Source: DATJPR01 sp963843525
Lineage (GTDB): Bacteria > Bacteroidota > Ignavibacteria > UBA10030 > UBA6906
DNA: 64,000 nucleotides
Direction: 5' to 3'
Assembly (NCBI GenBank): GCA_963843525.1
Contig: CAWJKM010000002.1
Span: 310,001-374,000 of the forward strand
Part shown: positions 54,931 to 63,852 of the stretch, one piece after another
How the letters are laid out: each line of letters begins with the position of its first letter
How positions within the stretch are numbered: the first letter of the stretch is position 1
Position numbers and translations under genes: made by a program
Notes under the pieces: generated by a model
Told to the model about the DNA's origin: nothing
The model's database searches: none
Seen by the model: only the letters and a program-made list of their open reading frames with translations

Positions 54931-57621
54931 GTGGAAAAGGAACATACTGAAGATCTGACTATGTCGCAAGACGGTGAGACCAAGGACCGTTGGATAGAAT
55001 CGCTCGAGTTCGTTATCGAGACCGTTCTCCGCGACCGGGAAACATCGCAGGTCCCCATTCTCCTGGAACGGCTGGTGTCCCGTCTCCGTGATTCGGGCGT
55101 TCCCATCCCTCATACCGTCAGCACACCGTATGTGAATACGATTCCTCCGGCCAGCGAACCTCCGTATCCCGGAAACCGGGAAGTTGAGCGCCGGATCAAA
55201 AGTTACATGCGATGGAACGCGATGGCGATGGTCGTGGCGGCCAACCGGCTGCACAGCGGACTGGGCGGACATATCTCGACCTTTGCCTCCGCGGCAACGC
55301 TCTACGATGTTGCGTTCAACCATTTCCTTCGTGGGGCCGATCACGGAAACACGGCCGACCTCGTGTACTTCCAGGGACATGCCGTTCCGGGGATTTACGC
55401 CCGTGCGTTTCTGGAAGGGAGGCTCGACGTTCAGCGTCTGCACAATTTCCGCCAGGAGCTTGCGGAGGGTGGAGGCCTCTCATCCTATCCCCATCCGTAT
55501 CTGATGCCGGAATTCTGGCAGTTCCCGACGGTGTCGATGGGGCTGGGTCCGATCATGTCGATTTATCAGGCACGCTTCAGCCGGTATCTTAAAGCCAGAG
55601 GATTTACGAAAGATCCGGAACCGAAAATATGGGCGTTCCTGGGGGACGGGGAGTCCGATGAGCCGGAGACCCTCGGCGCCCTGACGGTCGCGAGCCGGGA
55701 AGGTCTGGACAATCTGATCTGGGTGGTGAACTGCAACCTGCAACGGCTCGACGGACCTGTGCGTGGCAACGGGAAGATCATCCAGGAACTGGAAATGTTG
55801 TTCCGCGGAGCAGGCTGGAATGTCATCAAAGTCATCTGGGGTTCCGACTGGGATCCGCTCTTTGCCGCAGACTCGAAGGGACTGCTACTGAAGCGAATGG
55901 AGGAGGCGGTCGATGGGGACTTCCAGAAATACTCCGTGTCCCCGGGGAGCTATACCCGCAAACACTTCTTCGGGAAGTATCCGGAGCTGAATGAGCTGGT
56001 CAACCATCTCAGCGATGAACAAATCGCCAAGATGCTTCGCGGCGGACATGATCCGAAGAAAGTCTATGCGGCGTACAAAGCGGCTGTGGAGCATGCCGGC
56101 TCTCCCACGGTGATTCTCGCAAAGACTATCAAAGGATACGGACTCGGTGAGGGAGGGGAAGGAAGAAACGTCACTCACCAGCAGAAAAAGCTCAACGAAA
56201 AGGAGTTGCGGGAATTCCGCAGGCGATTCGGCATCCCGATCAGCGATGAAGAAATCGCCGAGACGCCCTTTTACCGTCCGGCACCCGACAGTGAGGAAAC
56301 ACGTTACTTGCTTGATCGCCGGAAGGAGCTGGGCGGGTTCCTTCCCCGGCGTAAGCCCACTCTGGAACGACTTTCCGTCCCACCGCTGACCGCCTTCAGT
56401 GAATTTTTGAAGGGATCGGAACGCTTCGAAGTGTCGACTACCATGGTGTTTGTGCGGCTCCTGAGCATGCTGCTCCGCAACAAGGAAATCGGGCGACGGA
56501 TTGTTCCGATAATTCCCGACGAGGCGCGCACCTTCGGCATGGACCCGCTCTTCCGCGAGATCGGGATCTACTCTTCGAAGGGCCAGTTGTATGAACCGGT
56601 CGACAGGGAGACGCTGCTCTACTACAATGAGACAAAGGACGGACAGATTCTCGAAGAAGGCATCACCGAATCGGGGGCAATGTCCTCCTGGATCGCAGCG
56701 GCCACTTCGTATGCGACGCACGGCCTTCACATGGTGCCATTCTACATCTATTATTCCATGTTCGGATTCCAGCGCACCGGCGATCTCATGTGGGCGGCGG
56801 GCGACATCAAAGCCAAGGGGTTCCTGCTGGGCGGCACAGCGGGAAGAACCACGCTCAACGGGGAAGGGCTGCAGCACGAAGATGGACACAGTCTTCTCCT
56901 TGCCAGCACAATTCCGACATTGCTCACCTACGATCCGGCGTGGGCGTATGAAGTTGCCGTCATCATTCAGGACGGCATGCGACGGATGTACGTGGACGGG
57001 GAAGATATCTTCTATTATCTCACCCTGTACAATGAAAACTACGCAATGCCTGCAATGCCCAAAGGCGCTGAAGAAGGGATCCTGAAAGGGCTGTACCGGT
57101 TCTCTGAAGGCCCTGCCGGGACAAAGCTGAAGGCGCATATTTTCGGCAGCGGACCGATTCTCCGCTTTGCTCTTGCGGCACAAAAAATCCTGGCGGAACG
57201 CTACAACGTGTCTGCGGATGTATGGAGCGCGACGAACTATAAGTCGCTCCGTGCCGATGCCTTGAACGCACGCCGGTGGAATATGTTCCATCCGGAAGGA
57301 CCGCCCCGTGTTTCCTACGTCGAACAATTGCTCGCGAAGGAACACGGCGCATTTGTGGCGGTGTCCGACTACATGAAGATTGTCCCGGAACAAATTGCTC
57401 CGTGGGTGCCGGGTGGACTGATGACCCTGGGCACCGACGGATTCGGGCGCAGCGATACGCGTCCCCAGCTCAGGCGGTTCTTCGAAATCGACACCGAGTC
57501 GATTGTGATTGCCACGCTGTACGCCCTTGCAGGGAAGGGGCAGGTGAAAAGACAGGCTGTGCAGAAGGCGATCAAGGAACTCGGCGTCGACCCCGAAAAA
57601 CCGTATCCACAGATTCTCTAG
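54931..57621 (+). CDS. aceE: Pyruvate dehydrogenase E1, homodimeric type
   Basis: Thiamine diphosphate enzyme of 896 residues that decarboxylates pyruvate and acetylates the lipoyl arm of E2. The single-chain AceE type is recognised by length and by the ThDP motif GDGESDEPE (238 onward), SGLGGHISTFASAATLYDV (substrate site) and GGTAGRTTLNGEGLQHEDG in the second half. The start is taken as GTG 54931, five bases after AGAGG; ATG 54961 is the alternative. A (TTCTC)n-like tract lies just upstream. The acetyltransferase gene follows 39 bp later. Confidence 0.94.
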   Translation: MEKEHTEDLTMSQDGETKDRWIESLEFVIETVLRDRETSQVPILLERLVSRLRDSGVPIPHTVSTPYVNTIPPASEPPYPGNREVERRIKSYMRWNAMAMVVAANRLHSGLGGHISTFASAATLYDVAFNHFLRGADHGNTADLVYFQGHAVPGIYARAFLEGRLDVQRLHNFRQELAEGGGLSSYPHPYLMPEFWQFPTVSMGLGPIMSIYQARFSRYLKARGFTKDPEPKIWAFLGDGESDEPETLGALTVASREGLDNLIWVVNCNLQRLDGPVRGNGKIIQELEMLFRGAGWNVIKVIWGSDWDPLFAADSKGLLLKRMEEAVDGDFQKYSVSPGSYTRKHFFGKYPELNELVNHLSDEQIAKMLRGGHDPKKVYAAYKAAVEHAGSPTVILAKTIKGYGLGEGGEGRNVTHQQKKLNEKELREFRRRFGIPISDEEIAETPFYRPAPDSEETRYLLDRRKELGGFLPRRKPTLERLSVPPLTAFSEFLKGSERFEVSTTMVFVRLLSMLLRNKEIGRRIVPIIPDEARTFGMDPLFREIGIYSSKGQLYEPVDRETLLYYNETKDGQILEEGITESGAMSSWIAAATSYATHGLHMVPFYIYYSMFGFQRTGDLMWAAGDIKAKGFLLGGTAGRTTLNGEGLQHEDGHSLLLASTIPTLLTYDPAWAYEVAVIIQDGMRRMYVDGEDIFYYLTLYNENYAMPAMPKGAEEGILKGLYRFSEGPAGTKLKAHIFGSGPILRFALAAQKILAERYNVSADVWSATNYKSLRADALNARRWNMFHPEGPPRVSYVEQLLAKEHGAFVAVSDYMKIVPEQIAPWVPGGLMTLGTDGFGRSDTRPQLRRFFEIDTESIVIATLYALAGKGQVKRQAVQKAIKELGVDPEKPYPQIL

Positions 57622-57660
57622 GGGTTTTTCCCATTTGACTGCTCAAGGAGACATGTACCC

Positions 57661-58977
57661 ATGGATGTGAAGTTGCCCAGACTCGGCGAAGGCGCGGATT
57701 CCGGCACTGTTGCGAGTGTCTTTGTCCACGTCGGCGACAAGGTAAACAAGGACCAGCCCGTCCTCGAGCTTGAAAGCGACAAAGCCGTTGCGTCCATTCC
57801 TTCGCCTGCGGCGGGGACAGTGACAAAGCTCCATGTGAAAGAAGGGGACCAGATCAAAGTCGGCCAATTGATCGTCACCCTCGACGAAGGGAAGGGTCCG
57901 GAGCCGATCGTGAGCCACAAGCGGGAGGAGATTGAAGAACCGGAAATCTCCGTTGCCCCCTCCGGCGATCTCGTGGGGATGGGGAAAGAGGACTCGGCGC
58001 CGCTTGCCGGCGTTCTTCCTTCTCCGAGCACTCTTCCCCCGGCGGCGTCGCCGACCATTCGCAAGATGGCGAGAGAGCTTGGAATCGACCTCAGCCGTGT
58101 ACGCGGAAGCGAGCGGGGAGGGCGCATCGTCGTCAAAGACCTCCGGGCGTATGTTATGCTTCTCCAGGAGATTGCCGGAAGGGTACAACGGGGGACGTCG
58201 ACTGCCGCGGAAGTGTCCGAAACAGCTTCCCGTGAACGGACTGCGGTGCCCCAGGCGGTCGATTTTTCAAAGTGGGGGCCTGTTCACACAGAGAAGCTTT
58301 CCACGTTGAGACGGACGATCAGCACCAGGATGGTGGATTCCTGGACAGCAGTTCCCCACGTGACGCAGTTCGATCAGGCGGATATTACGGACCTGGTCAA
58401 GCTTCAGAAAAAGCACGCGGCGGCCTACGAACGGAAAAAGGCTCGGCTTACCCTTACCCCCCTGCTCCTGAAAGCTCTCGTGCGAACGCTGGTGAAACAT
58501 CCCAAATTCAATTCCAGCCTTGATGAGCTCAACGGTCTCCTGGTGTACAAGGATTACTACCATATCGGCATCGCAGTGGATACGGAACAAGGGCTTATCG
58601 TTCCCGTCCTCAGGGATGTGGACAAAAAATCGCTGCTGGATCTTGCGCTGCAGCTGCAGGATCTCGCCGTGCGCACCCGTGAACGGAAGGTGGGATTGAA
58701 TGAAATGGCCGGCGGAACGTTTACGGTGTCCAACCAGGGGGGGATCGGGAGCGGTCACTTCACCCCGATCATCAACAAACCCGAAGTGGCAATTCTCGGT
58801 GTCGCGCGGGCAACGGAGCAAATGGTGTTGAAAAAGGCGAAGTTCGTCGGGCGCAGCGTCCTTCCGGTGAGCCTTTCGTATGATCACCGTGTGATTGACG
58901 GGGCGGATGCAGCCCGCTTCATGGTCGATTTCGTCCTGGCCATTGAAGGGATGAGTGAGAAAGATCTGAAACTCTGA
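57661..58977 (+). CDS. aceF: Dihydrolipoamide acetyltransferase (E2)
   Basis: E2 core of the pyruvate dehydrogenase complex, 438 residues. One lipoyl domain (1-75) carries ELESDKAVA with Lys41 as lipoylation site. A Pro/Ala/Ser linker leads to the peripheral-subunit-binding domain (about 123-158, TIRKMARELGIDLSRVRG). The catalytic domain ends with SYDHRVIDGADAARF (His409, Asp413), the acetyltransferase motif. Only one lipoyl domain is present, versus three in E. coli. It lies between aceE and lpd. Confidence 0.94.
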   Translation: MDVKLPRLGEGADSGTVASVFVHVGDKVNKDQPVLELESDKAVASIPSPAAGTVTKLHVKEGDQIKVGQLIVTLDEGKGPEPIVSHKREEIEEPEISVAPSGDLVGMGKEDSAPLAGVLPSPSTLPPAASPTIRKMARELGIDLSRVRGSERGGRIVVKDLRAYVMLLQEIAGRVQRGTSTAAEVSETASRERTAVPQAVDFSKWGPVHTEKLSTLRRTISTRMVDSWTAVPHVTQFDQADITDLVKLQKKHAAAYERKKARLTLTPLLLKALVRTLVKHPKFNSSLDELNGLLVYKDYYHIGIAVDTEQGLIVPVLRDVDKKSLLDLALQLQDLAVRTRERKVGLNEMAGGTFTVSNQGGIGSGHFTPIINKPEVAILGVARATEQMVLKKAKFVGRSVLPVSLSYDHRVIDGADAARFMVDFVLAIEGMSEKDLKL

Positions 58978-59045
58978 ACGCGACAGAAAAGGAAAACCTC
59001 CACCGGTCACCGGCGCGCGATCGCGCCCGGAGGCCGCACGAGGAC

Positions 59046-60518
59046 ATGACGTCAATCAAGGAAAGTCTGCAGGAGAGGCATCAAGTGAAATCGACAAAGA
59101 CAGATATCGTAGTTCTCGGTGCCGGGCCGGGCGGGTATGCCGCGGCGTTCTATGCGGCTGAGCTGGGGAAAAAAGTGGTCATGGTGGAAATGGACCCACG
59201 GCTCGGGGGAGTATGCCTGAACCGCGGGTGCATTCCGTCGAAAGCCCTGCTCCACGCCTCGAAACTCATACAGGAAGCGGAGGACTCGGGCTTCCGCGGG
59301 ATTCACTTTTCGAAACCGGAAATCGATCTCAAACAGATGCGGGCATGGAAGGAGTCGATCCTCGATAAACTCGCACAGGGGATCGTGGGGCTCGCAGCAA
59401 AGCGCGGCGTGACGGTCGTACAGGGCAGAGGCTACCTCGAAGACCCCCGGACGTTGAGGGTGGAGACGGCCACCGGCCAGACGTATTTCAACTTTGATCA
59501 GGCGATCATCGCCACAGGCTCGCTTTCGGCTATGCCCGCAGCATTCGATCTCGGCAACCCGCGGATCATGACCTCAACCGAAGCACTGGAAATCGAAGAC
59601 GTTCCCGGGCGACTCTTGATCGTCGGCGGAGGATATATCGGGATGGAACTGGGAACCGTGTACCGGACACTCGGGAGCTCGATCGTTCTTGTTGAAGCGC
59701 TCGACTCCATCCTGCAGGGGGCCGATGCAGATCTTGTCAGGCCGATCCTTCGCTATGCGGAGAAGAATTTCGATGAAGTACGTACGGGCGCGAAAGTCCT
59801 GAAGATGGCGACGAGTGGAAAGCAAATCAAGGTGACCACCGAACACGGCGGAAAATCCCAGGACGAATTGTTCGACCGTGTGCTGGTGTCGGTCGGTCGC
59901 ACCCCGAACAGCAAGAATCTCGGGCTGGAGAACACCAAAGTGAAGCTCGATGAGAAGGGTTTCATCAGAGTGAACGATCGCCAGCAGACCGATGAGCCGA
60001 CGATCTACGCGATTGGAGACGTTGCCGGGGGTGTCCTGCTTGCACACAAAGCGTCGAAGGAAGCACGCATCGCGGTGGAGGTCATCTGCGGAGAAATGAG
60101 TGAGTTCAAGGACATCATCATCCCTGCAGTGGTGTTTACCGATCCGGAACTTGCGTGGTGCGGTCTCACCGAGACGGAAGCACGTGAGAAGGGGATCGAG
60201 GTGCAAGTCGCAAAGTTTCCGTGGTCTGCCTCCGGCCGGGCGCTGAGCTTTGACCGCACGGAAGGTATGACGAAGTTGATCGTCGATCCTCAGACGGAAA
60301 GAGTGCTTGGAGTCGGGATCGTCGGGGTGGGAGCGGGGGATCTCATCAGTGAAGCGGTGGTGGCCATCGAACTGGGGGCGACCGCGCGCGACCTCGCGGA
60401 ATCCGTCCATCCTCATCCAACGCTTTCCGAAACACTCAGCGAAGCAGCGGAGATGTACTACGGTGTTGCAACGAACGTGTTTTCCCGGCGGAAAACAAAA
60501 CAAGAACCGGCGGTGTGA
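59046..60518 (+). CDS. lpd: Dihydrolipoamide dehydrogenase (E3)
   Basis: FAD-dependent disulphide reductase of about 490 residues that reoxidises the E2 lipoyl group with NAD+. The FAD motif is VVLGAGPGGYAAA (23 onward) and the redox pair is Cys57/Cys62 in GGVCLNRGCIPSKALL. The C-terminal HPHPTLSE supplies the His-Glu pair. The frame opens at ATG 59046; GTG 59085 has a better ribosome site (AGGAGAGG) and would give a start nearer the usual family N-terminus. It completes the aceE-aceF-lpd operon. Confidence 0.95.
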   Translation: MTSIKESLQERHQVKSTKTDIVVLGAGPGGYAAAFYAAELGKKVVMVEMDPRLGGVCLNRGCIPSKALLHASKLIQEAEDSGFRGIHFSKPEIDLKQMRAWKESILDKLAQGIVGLAAKRGVTVVQGRGYLEDPRTLRVETATGQTYFNFDQAIIATGSLSAMPAAFDLGNPRIMTSTEALEIEDVPGRLLIVGGGYIGMELGTVYRTLGSSIVLVEALDSILQGADADLVRPILRYAEKNFDEVRTGAKVLKMATSGKQIKVTTEHGGKSQDELFDRVLVSVGRTPNSKNLGLENTKVKLDEKGFIRVNDRQQTDEPTIYAIGDVAGGVLLAHKASKEARIAVEVICGEMSEFKDIIIPAVVFTDPELAWCGLTETEAREKGIEVQVAKFPWSASGRALSFDRTEGMTKLIVDPQTERVLGVGIVGVGAGDLISEAVVAIELGATARDLAESVHPHPTLSETLSEAAEMYYGVATNVFSRRKTKQEPAV

Positions 60519-60546
60519 CTCCTCATCCTTCGTCCGTGGTCAGCGC

Positions 60547-61134
60547 TCAATGCTCTCCGAGAGCTTTCTCAATAGCCGCCGTGACTTCTGCCGACAAGGG
60601 ATCCGTCCCCGGATCGAATCTCCCGATGATCGACCCGTTTCTGTCCAGAAGAAACTTCTGAAAATTCCACGTGATTGGTCCCGCGAACTCCGGATCGGTT
60701 TCTTTTGACGTGAGGAACCGGTAGAGAGGATGAATATCCTTTCCCCGCACGGAGATCTTTGAGAACATTTCGAAATTGACGCCGTACGTTGTTGTACAGA
60801 ATTCTTTGATCTCGGCGTCACTCCCGGGTTCCTGGGCAAGGAAGTTGTTTGCAGGGAATCCCAGGATCGTGAACCCCCGGTCTTTGTATTTCATGTACAA
60901 AGCCTCCAGACCCTTATACTGTGGCGTATGTCCGCACTTTGATGCGACATTCACAATGAGGATGACCATCCCCTTGTATGTCGCCAGGTGAACATCCCTC
61001 CCGTCAATGTCTTTCATCGTAAAGTCGAGAACGCTCTTTTGTGTGATCGGCGTCCCCCCCAGTGCGGGGGAAAACGTGTTGACCATCACAGCAGGAAGGA
61101 GGAGGAGATGGCGAAAAATCTTCTTGAGGCTCAT
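60547..61134 (-). CDS. Glutathione peroxidase family protein, exported
   Basis: Thiol peroxidase of about 195 residues that reduces hydroperoxides. The start MSLKKIFRHLLLLP (61134) opens a signal peptide; the frame reaches 61149. The catalytic Cys67 lies in NVASKCGHTPQY, with GFPANNF (family Gln/Asn site) and WNFQKFLLD (Trp). It is a Cys, not selenocysteine, type, probably periplasmic. It converges with lpd and is divergent from the zinc-finger gene at 61329. Confidence 0.92.
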   Translation of the reverse strand: MSLKKIFRHLLLLPAVMVNTFSPALGGTPITQKSVLDFTMKDIDGRDVHLATYKGMVILIVNVASKCGHTPQYKGLEALYMKYKDRGFTILGFPANNFLAQEPGSDAEIKEFCTTTYGVNFEMFSKISVRGKDIHPLYRFLTSKETDPEFAGPITWNFQKFLLDRNGSIIGRFDPGTDPLSAEVTAAIEKALGEH

Positions 61135-61187
61135 TTTGGCTGCCTGCAATCAATGATAAATGAAAGGGTTACCGTCTCTTGAAAAAC

Positions 61188-61240
61188 ATTTCATGAAATC
61201 TGGAAGTTCCACTTGACTTTCTGCATTCTGTTTATAAACT
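61188..61240 (+). promoter_or_regulatory. Palindrome and possible promoter upstream of the DksA-type gene
   Basis: ATTTCATGAAAT (61188-61199) is a perfect 12-bp palindrome between the divergent peroxidase and zinc-finger genes. Downstream, TTGACT (61213-61218) and TAAACT (61235-61240) are 16 bp apart, a plausible but weak promoter. A shared redox regulator is an inference. Confidence 0.35.
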
Positions 61241-61328
61241 TATTTTTGCGAAGCGCATTGAGGTCGCATCCTACGGTTTTTGCCGGGCGATGTTACCCCT
61301 TATTGTCATCAATAAGGAGGAGAAGGCG

Positions 61329-61688
61329 ATGCAAGGAACTAAGCGATCAATGCGGCGGGTTGTATTGTCTAAGCTCTTTGAACATCTGAAAGAGAATTAC
61401 GGTCTCGATTGGTCCGAAGAGATCTTTGACGAGAATCGTGTTTCCGTTCATCAGCTCGATGCAGTCCTTGCCTTCAAGAGTGATTTCGTGCTGGACGAAC
61501 TCTGTTCGGCACTGAATCGCCTGGAAGAGGGGACGTACGGAGTATGTATCCGGTGCAAATCGCCGATGGGGGAAGAGATTCTGGACGATGATCCCACCAG
61601 GAGGCTTTGTCCGTCCTGTGCGCGCAGCTTCACGCACGTCCATCCGGACATTCGGGATACGCAATTTCATACCTTTCATCATGTGTAG
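61329..61688 (+). CDS. DksA/TraR-type C4 zinc-finger protein
   Basis: Transcription-associated protein of 119 residues. AAGGAGGAG upstream supports ATG 61329. The helical N-terminus contains a coiled region (about 10-70), and the zinc site has four cysteines: CIRC (C73, C76) and CPSC (C94, C97). Classical DksA has an acidic Dxx(D/A) tip that binds the RNA polymerase secondary channel; the tip here is unclear, so it may be a DksA-like or RNA-polymerase-binding protein of another branch. The C-terminus is His-rich (HVHPDIRDTQFHTFHHV). Confidence 0.85.
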   Translation: MQGTKRSMRRVVLSKLFEHLKENYGLDWSEEIFDENRVSVHQLDAVLAFKSDFVLDELCSALNRLEEGTYGVCIRCKSPMGEEILDDDPTRRLCPSCARSFTHVHPDIRDTQFHTFHHV

Positions 61689-62085
61689 GAGAAGTGCCGT
61701 CTCGTTCCAGCACCAGGAGCTTTCGGGGAAGGTGACGAGGCGGCACGTGAGCCGGCCGCAGGGAAACACATGAAACAGGAGGTCCAGCGAGGGTGGAGTG
61801 TATTGCACCCGCGCAAAGGGCAAAGCATTCATCCCTGACGAAAACGCCACACCAGCCCACCCCTTGGTATTCTCACCCCTTGAGATCGCGTCAGTAAAAG
61901 TGAGTCCACGAGCTGTTCCGGTGAAGGATCACGCGCACTGTTTGGTTTTCTGTGCAGTCGACCTTATGACTAGACGGTTGCGTACCGGCAGGTCTTCCTT
62001 TTTCATCAGTTTTCCTTTAAATTTGTGGCATAATGATTGGAGAAGTAGTGAGAGGTAATAGTTTCGACCTCCCAAAAGGTGAATC
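61689..62085 (+). other. 397-bp intergenic region
   Basis: No supported gene is present. The 3' part is AT-rich, and CATAAT near 62029 could be the -10 box of the 62086 gene. No long repeat or hairpin stands out. Confidence 0.5.
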
Positions 62086-63288
62086 ATGAGACGACTCTCT
62101 ATTCTTCTCTCGCTGGTGGTGCTCACGAGTGCTCTTGCTTCCGCACAACCCGGAGCGGCAGGAGTTTCGTTCGGCGTTTTCTACTCTTCTCTCGGATCGT
62201 ATGGCGAGTGGCTCCACGTCAGTGGAGGCGTCTACGCCTGGCACCCCGAAGGGGTGCACGCGGGGTGGAGACCGTATCTCGACGGACGATGGCTTTGGAC
62301 AGACGACGGTTGGTTCTGGTCATCGGAGGAGCCGTGGGGATGGGCGACGTACCACTACGGCAGATGGTATTTCGACGATTACTATGGCTGGGTCTGGGTC
62401 CCGGGCTATGAGTGGGCGCCCGCCTGGGTGGAGTGGAGATATGGTGGAGGGTGTGTTGGATGGGCACCGCTCAGTCCCTATGCTCTGTTTTCTGCCGGGT
62501 GGGGGATTCACTATACCGCACATTGGAACACTCCCTTCTCCTACTGGACGTTCGTCGATTGCAGGTATATCAATCGTCCCTTCATCAACGATTACGCATA
62601 TCGGGGGGAGGACAATTCACGATGGATCGGTCGGACGCGCGGAGCCGGAAGCATCGGCTTTGACGGAGGGCGGATCATCACGCGCGGACCGGGTCGTGAC
62701 TACGTCGAGAGGACAGGAAACATCCGCGTTCAAAGAACGGACCTGGTTCCTGTCGATGACCATCGGGGAGAGCGCCTCGTTCGCGGGCCCAACGGGAGAG
62801 AACAGATTCACGTGTATCGTCCTCCCATCGACGGGAGAGCGAACCGCGAAGGCGAATTGCGTCCGTCGCGCGTCCGCGCCACCGATCATCCCTTCTCTCT
62901 TGATTTCCGTCAGACGGATATCGGCCGTCGGGATGTTGCCCGTGACCAGGGACGGGACCTCCGCCGGGCAGAGGAATATCGGCGCCGGCAATTTGAGACC
63001 ACCTCGCCGGGGGCTGCAAGGCCTGAAGAACATCGTCTCTCTCCTGCCCCTGCGCCCGGCGGAAGAAATACGACCCGCGGCTGGATGGACAATCGCCAGC
63101 GAAACCCGGGGAAAGAAGTCCTGCGCGCTCCGGATCAGCGGCGCGAGCCGATCGAACGATCTCCGCGGATCGAGCGGAAAGAAGTGAAACCGGAACGAAC
63201 AGTCCGACCGCCGGCGGAGCACCGGTCGCAGCCGTCTCGTGACGGCGACCGCACAACCGGTCACGGACGGGGTGGAAACAGGCGCTAG
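62086..63288 (+). CDS. DUF6600-like Trp-rich secreted protein with basic tail
   Basis: Exported protein of 400 residues. The signal peptide ends at ASAQP. Residues about 30-170 are rich in Trp, Tyr and Gly and contain repeated segments with WxWxxDxGWxW patterns (DGRWLWTDDGWFW, YYGWVWVPGYEW). This is typical of DUF6600, a family of unknown function. Residues about 170-400 are Arg/Pro/Gly-rich and probably disordered, ending GRGGNRR. AAAAGGTG upstream supports the start. The tail could bind nucleic acid or acidic polymer, or be a surface adhesive; nothing more is certain. Confidence 0.75.
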   Translation: MRRLSILLSLVVLTSALASAQPGAAGVSFGVFYSSLGSYGEWLHVSGGVYAWHPEGVHAGWRPYLDGRWLWTDDGWFWSSEEPWGWATYHYGRWYFDDYYGWVWVPGYEWAPAWVEWRYGGGCVGWAPLSPYALFSAGWGIHYTAHWNTPFSYWTFVDCRYINRPFINDYAYRGEDNSRWIGRTRGAGSIGFDGGRIITRGPGRDYVERTGNIRVQRTDLVPVDDHRGERLVRGPNGREQIHVYRPPIDGRANREGELRPSRVRATDHPFSLDFRQTDIGRRDVARDQGRDLRRAEEYRRRQFETTSPGAARPEEHRLSPAPAPGGRNTTRGWMDNRQRNPGKEVLRAPDQRREPIERSPRIERKEVKPERTVRPPAEHRSQPSRDGDRTTGHGRGGNRR

Positions 63289-63393
63289 TGCCATACCAGC
63301 CAATGACGGTTGGAGTGACCGTGCAAACGATCATCGGTGGGGCACCGGTCGTGCAGGGTTTTTCGCAGTGCGCTCAGCCAAGGTGGTTCTCGC

Positions 63394-63762
63394 ATGCAAA
63401 TTCGGAAGCAGCTGCACGTCATCGGCGACCGGATTCTTCTCCAGCTGGATGACGAGAGCGACAAGACAAAGTCCGGCCTTTATCTTCCCGTCTCCGTGCG
63501 AGAAAAGGAAAAGGTCGCAACGGGAAAAGTGATCAAGGTGGGTCCGGGTTTCGCCATCCCCAATCCGAACTACACTGATGACGAACCCTGGTCCTCTCCG
63601 AAGGATCCCATCCGATACATTCCCCTCCAGGTCAGAGAAGGGGATTATGCGATCTTTCTTCGCGAACAGGCCATCGAAGTCGAATTTGAAGAGAACAAAT
63701 ACTTCATCGTGAATCAGGCGGCAGTTCTGATGATCGAACGGAACGAGCTGAAAGAAGAATAG
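63394..63762 (+). CDS. GroES-like co-chaperonin (divergent)
   Basis: Chaperonin-10 family protein of 122 residues, longer than the usual 95 to 100. It keeps the core: GDRILLQLDDESDKTKSGLYLP (containing the mobile-loop region), GKVIKVGPG and a C-terminal IVNQAAVLMIERNE. Between the strands sits an extended segment with aromatic and Pro residues (NPNYTDDEPW). ATG 63394 is preferred over 63337. No groEL follows; a terminator does. It may be an extra co-chaperonin for a separate GroEL. Confidence 0.75.
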   Translation: MQIRKQLHVIGDRILLQLDDESDKTKSGLYLPVSVREKEKVATGKVIKVGPGFAIPNPNYTDDEPWSSPKDPIRYIPLQVREGDYAIFLREQAIEVEFEENKYFIVNQAAVLMIERNELKEE

Positions 63763-63788
63763 AGGGTGGGAGATCGTGGGGAGACAAG

Positions 63789-63834
63789 ACGGGGAAGAAA
63801 GCACCGCAAGGACTTTCTTCCCCGTTTCCTTTTC
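63789..63834 (+). terminator. Rho-independent terminator after the GroES-like gene
   Basis: ACGGGGAAGAAAG (63789-63801) pairs perfectly with CTTTCTTCCCCGT (63813-63825) around an 11-nt loop, with a T-rich tail. It also separates this gene from the convergent aldolase gene. Confidence 0.85.
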
Positions 63835-63852
63835 GCAGAATCACCGGAGGGC

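Noticed and set aside
55885..57393. A 502-codon frame on the minus strand
   Set aside because: It is antisense to aceE, whose identity is certain.
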